From Desulfobaculum bizertense DSM 18034 (lineage in GTDB: Bacteria; Desulfobacterota; Desulfovibrionia; Desulfovibrionales; Desulfovibrionaceae): a stretch of DNA of 64,000 bases. The DNA lies in assembly GCF_900167065.1 (NCBI RefSeq), contig NZ_FUYA01000001.1, positions 1-64,000 on the forward strand, written 5' to 3'. Shown one piece after another: positions 61,341 through 64,000 of this stretch; the first letter of the stretch is position 1; each line of letters opens with the position of its first letter. The position numbers and the translations under genes were made by a program. The notes under the pieces were generated by a model, which was not told the DNA's origin, searched no databases, and was given only the letters and a program-made list of their open reading frames with translations.

Positions 61341-61369
61341 GTCACAGCTTTGTTACAGAACTGTGTCAA
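61341..61369 (-). promoter_or_regulatory. Three-unit Pho box upstream of pit
   Basis: On the minus strand TTGACAC, CTGTAAC and CTGTGAC repeat at exactly 11-bp intervals, about 80 bp before the pit start. Weaker repeats (CATGACC, ATGTGAC) extend upstream. Confidence 0.8.
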
Positions 61370-61594
61370 AGGGGTCATGTGGGGTCACATAAACGAAACA
61401 CAAGAGTTTGAACAGTACCAGACCATTCCTGAGTGCTGCATGGCAAAGGCACCGGGAAAACAGGTGTATTCCCTGATATTGTAGGGAATTAAATTGGTTC
61501 AAATAGAAAAAACCAATTGATTTTTTCTTTATCGAAAGAAAAAATTTTGTGATGAAAAGTCTGCAAACTCAAGGGTGGGTGCAGAAAAAAGAAA

Positions 61595-61622
61595 ATCCCG
61601 GGCAAAAAATGTCCGGGATCTG
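61595..61622 (-). terminator. Intrinsic terminator after recN
   Basis: GATCCCGGACA and TGCCCGGGATT stem, T-rich on the minus strand just past the recN stop at 61628. Confidence 0.85.
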
Positions 61623-61627
61623 TGTTT

Positions 61628-63235
61628 TTATGCTGTTGCTTTTTCCAGAAGCTGCCGCGCCAGCGCGTCACCCTGAGCGCCGCCGCCAGCCATTCGCTTG
61701 AGTTCTTCAAAGACCTGTTTTGCGCTGAGCTGAGAGCAGGACACAGTCGTCAGCTCGTCCACCACCTGCTTGGCCACCTGGAAATGACACGCGGCACGGC
61801 TGGCGAGCTGGGGCCAGTGCGTAATCAGGATGATCTGGCGGTTTTGGGCAAGCTGTGTAATCCGGTCTGCAACGTAGTTGAGAGTGAGACCACCGATCCC
61901 AGCGTCTACTTCGTCAAAAATAAGGGTTGGGATGCTTTCGCGGGTCATCAGCCCAACAAGGGCAAGCAGGAAACGCGACAGCTCGCCACCAGACGCGATC
62001 TGGTCCAGAGGCTGGGGACGCTGGCCGGGGTTTGGGACCCAAAGCATGCGTCCGCGCTGTTCCTCAATGCCGGGGTAAAGTTCTGCTGGTGTGAATTCGA
62101 ATTCGACCTCGACAGCCTCGTTAAACCCGAGGCCCCGGAGTTCCTGTGCCAGAAGTCCAGAAAGCTCTCCTGCGGCGGTTTCTCGCGCGGCATTGAGGCA
62201 TTCTATGCACTTTTTAAGACGCGAAGCACAGTCTGTTTCCTGCTTTTCAAGCTGGGCAAGGTCCAAGGCACAGGAATCAAGGAAAGAAATATTGGCATCC
62301 ATTTCTGCGCGAAATTCAAGAATCTCGTTGAGATTTCGATTCAGTTTGCGCTTGAGCTGGGCCAGCTCAAAAAGCCGGGCTTCAATGTTTTCCAGCTCGC
62401 CCTCGCTCTGAGAATTGCGCTGAATGTGATGCAGGCGGGTTTCCAGCTCCCGGAGCTTGAGCCGCATTTCTTCGACGTCTTCGGCATCTTCACGCCAGTC
62501 GTCGTCAAGGCTTGCCAGCGCATCCATTTCTCTCGCCAAAAGAGAAATTCGTTCATGCAGGCTGCCTTCTTCGCCATAAAATGCGGCCAGCGCGGTTTCA
62601 ACAGTCTTGGCCGCGTCGGCGGAGTCTTTGAGCTGCTGTTTTTGCTCCAGAAGTTCATCTTCCTCACCCGGCTGAGGGTCAACTTTTTCAATGAACTGGA
62701 GCTGGAATTCCATGAATTCGCGTTTGTCTGACAGCTCCCGCATTTTGCTGCTGAGTTCCTCGCGTTTTTTGAGCAGCTCATGAAGCTCGGCGAGCAGGGC
62801 GTTTTTTTGCAAAACAAGCTCTCGGTCATCAAGGAATTCGTCGAGGACTTTTCCCTGATAGGAAGGCGAGAGCAGGCGCTGCTGCCCATGCTGGCTGGTG
62901 TGGAGCAAAAGGCGTGGCTTCAGCTCCCGAACAGAGCTTTGTGAACTCAGTCGGTCATTAATGAATATGCGGCTTCGCCCTGTTTCGGCGTTGAGTTCTC
63001 GGCGGAGGATGCATTCGTTGCCATCCACCTGAAACACGGCTTCCACAGAAGCTTTGTTTGTGCCTGGGCGCACCATGTCTTTACCGAGTTTGTCCCCGGT
63101 CAAAAAACTGAGTGCACGAAGGATAAAGCTTTTGCCAGCGCCGGTTTCGCCTGTCAGGACGTTAAGGCCTGAAGCGAACTCAAGTTCGACGTCGTCGATA
63201 AGGGCGAGATGTTGTATGCGAAGGTATTCAAGCAT
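61628..63235 (-). CDS. recN: DNA repair ATPase RecN (535 aa)
   Basis: SMC-like double-strand-break repair protein. Walker A GETGAGKSF at the N-terminus, long coiled coil (about 150-350), C-terminal SGGELSR signature and Walker B LIFDEVDAGIGG. Slightly shorter coiled coil than E. coli RecN. Starts MLEYLRIQHLALIDDVEL at 63235. No LexA box recognised. Confidence 0.96.
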   Translation of the reverse strand: MLEYLRIQHLALIDDVELEFASGLNVLTGETGAGKSFILRALSFLTGDKLGKDMVRPGTNKASVEAVFQVDGNECILRRELNAETGRSRIFINDRLSSQSSVRELKPRLLLHTSQHGQQRLLSPSYQGKVLDEFLDDRELVLQKNALLAELHELLKKREELSSKMRELSDKREFMEFQLQFIEKVDPQPGEEDELLEQKQQLKDSADAAKTVETALAAFYGEEGSLHERISLLAREMDALASLDDDWREDAEDVEEMRLKLRELETRLHHIQRNSQSEGELENIEARLFELAQLKRKLNRNLNEILEFRAEMDANISFLDSCALDLAQLEKQETDCASRLKKCIECLNAARETAAGELSGLLAQELRGLGFNEAVEVEFEFTPAELYPGIEEQRGRMLWVPNPGQRPQPLDQIASGGELSRFLLALVGLMTRESIPTLIFDEVDAGIGGLTLNYVADRITQLAQNRQIILITHWPQLASRAACHFQVAKQVVDELTTVSCSQLSAKQVFEELKRMAGGGAQGDALARQLLEKATA

Positions 63236-63546
63236 GGTTTTCCTGAGAGAAACAGTATCCCGACTGTCGTAAATTTACCAGTTCCTTTCCTCGGGCAGAT
63301 TTTGTGCTTAAGGTCCCAAAATAATAATGCTAACTGTAATCTATCTTGTAACTCTTGAGGATAGTTAATTTTTTGATGCAAAGTGAGCGCAAAGTCCATA
63401 TTGTATCCGCAAAAATATAATGGAAAAGCAGGCTCGAAACTGGCACTATTGCAATGGGAAAAGTATAACTTGTTGTCAATATTTACTCTTGGATGAAAAA
63501 CATAACGATTTTTTTTGCCGGAGTTAGCCGGTAGGGAGTCTCCTTT
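63236..63546. other. Divergent intergenic region, recN and AhpF-like gene
   Basis: 310 bp, AT-rich toward the right, with no ORF and no clear operator. TTGTCAATATTTAC near 63475 resembles half of a Rex or FNR-type site but lacks symmetry. GCCGG-agtta-GCCGG is a direct repeat at 63519-63533 next to the ribosome site. Confidence 0.45.
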
Positions 63547-64000
63547 ATGACGAGCAACGAGCATTCGGATAATAATTCTTACGACTGGTTCATTCCAGAA
63601 GAAAGTCGGGATCACTTGCGGGAAGCCTTTGAGGAACTTCAGAAACCAGTGTATCTGGAACTCTTTACCCGTAACGGTGACAACGATGCCTACAACGAAG
63701 CAACCGTTCGCTTTTGCCGCGACTTGGCAGTGTTGTCCGACAAGGTTGTACTTGCGGAATATTCCACTGACAGTGAACAGGCTTCGAAACGCGGTGTTGA
63801 TCGTTCGCCGTGCATTGTCTTCAACCCTGATGAGCTTCATCTCACGTACATTGGTGCACCGCTCGGGCAGGAAGCCCGCGCCTTTGTCGAGGTCATACTT
63901 CATCTTTCGGCCGGAGACAGTGGACTTTCTGCGGTATCTCGGGAAATGATGGCCGAGCTTTCTGAGGAGAGGGAAGTCAAAGTCTTTGTCAGCCCGACCT
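63547..64000 (+). CDS. AhpF-like thioredoxin-domain oxidoreductase, N-terminal part (151 aa seen, cut by window end)
   Basis: Starts ATG at 63547 behind AGGGAG and stays open to the edge. The visible part is the N-terminal tandem-thioredoxin domain of AhpF-type enzymes: LELFTRNGDNDAYNEATVRF, CIVFNPDELHLTYIGAPLGQEARAF, and the start of the second thioredoxin fold EREVKVFVSPT, where AhpF continues with the CxxC redox centre just outside the window. AhpF passes NADH electrons to peroxiredoxin AhpC. Whether a FAD/NADH domain follows cannot be seen. Confidence 0.8.
   Translation, partial: MTSNEHSDNNSYDWFIPEESRDHLREAFEELQKPVYLELFTRNGDNDAYNEATVRFCRDLAVLSDKVVLAEYSTDSEQASKRGVDRSPCIVFNPDELHLTYIGAPLGQEARAFVEVILHLSAGDSGLSAVSREMMAELSEEREVKVFVSPT

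Overview
The window looks like chromosome from a sulfate-reducing desulfovibrio-type bacterium (Desulfovibrionales). Pointers are a small siroheme sulfite reductase of the Desulfovibrio P590 type (42869-43528), an AprA/AprB-like flavoprotein-ferredoxin pair (6128-8258), a two-CW sensor kinase (36416-38650), the feoAB-DUF2325 arrangement, and PhoB and Fur sites of the usual kind. I cannot name genus or species. No tRNA, rRNA, transposase, integrase or CRISPR array was found.

Layout, left to right. 1-4600: minus-strand iron-uptake operon feoA-feoB-DUF2325-TPR-HD-GYP-small ORF behind two Fur-type palindromes. 5100-9040: anion exporter, AprA-like and AprB-like proteins, then a Crp/Fnr regulator. 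9099-14436: periplasmic MsrA, a PACE efflux protein divergent from a LysR regulator, a FadL-like outer membrane protein, and a PAS regulator with a CI-repressor-type DNA-binding end. 14437-15700: a long gene-free stretch. 15705-22624: RNase R, LpxK, BI-1, a calcium/sodium antiporter and a PP-loop sulfur-transfer protein. 22835-30794: recA, alaS, a MATE exporter, DUF2156 and a MacB-like permease. 31422-32217: two Hsp20 genes. 32454-39602: a five-gene minus-strand signalling operon (PhnD-like lipoprotein, sensor kinase, receiver, PEP-synthase-like protein, phosphatase-YkgJ fusion). 39918-41898: groES-groEL behind a CIRCE-like operator. 42869-43900: cupin and sulfite reductase. 44087-51952: YajQ, Uup, a cell-wall amidase, a double receiver protein, threonine aldolase and a short asparaginase. 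52279-61263: phosphate block, pstS-pstC-pstA-phoB-phoR-pstB-phoU facing pit and its DUF47 partner, with Pho boxes in front of both. 61628-64000: recN and the start of an AhpF-like gene.

The strongest unexplained signal is a family of six intergenic elements of roughly 430-580 bp (1-335, 15125-15700, 18010-18455, 26760-27185, 30800-31282, 42330-42868). Each is a string of about six to eight hairpins joined by nearly invariant linkers. Stem sequences differ between copies while pairing is mostly kept. Two hairpin positions carry interchangeable cassettes (two types and three types), and the six copies show all six combinations once each. No transposase lies in the window. I report these as an undescribed mosaic multi-hairpin element, with coordinates for checking.

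Functional links: the phosphate block forms one PhoB circuit with high-affinity (Pst) and low-affinity (Pit) uptake. The feo operon ties iron supply to a putative cyclic-di-GMP hydrolase. The AprAB-like locus, the small sulfite reductase and an FNR-type box before the cupin suggest sulfur chemistry under Crp/Fnr control, but that last link is inference.
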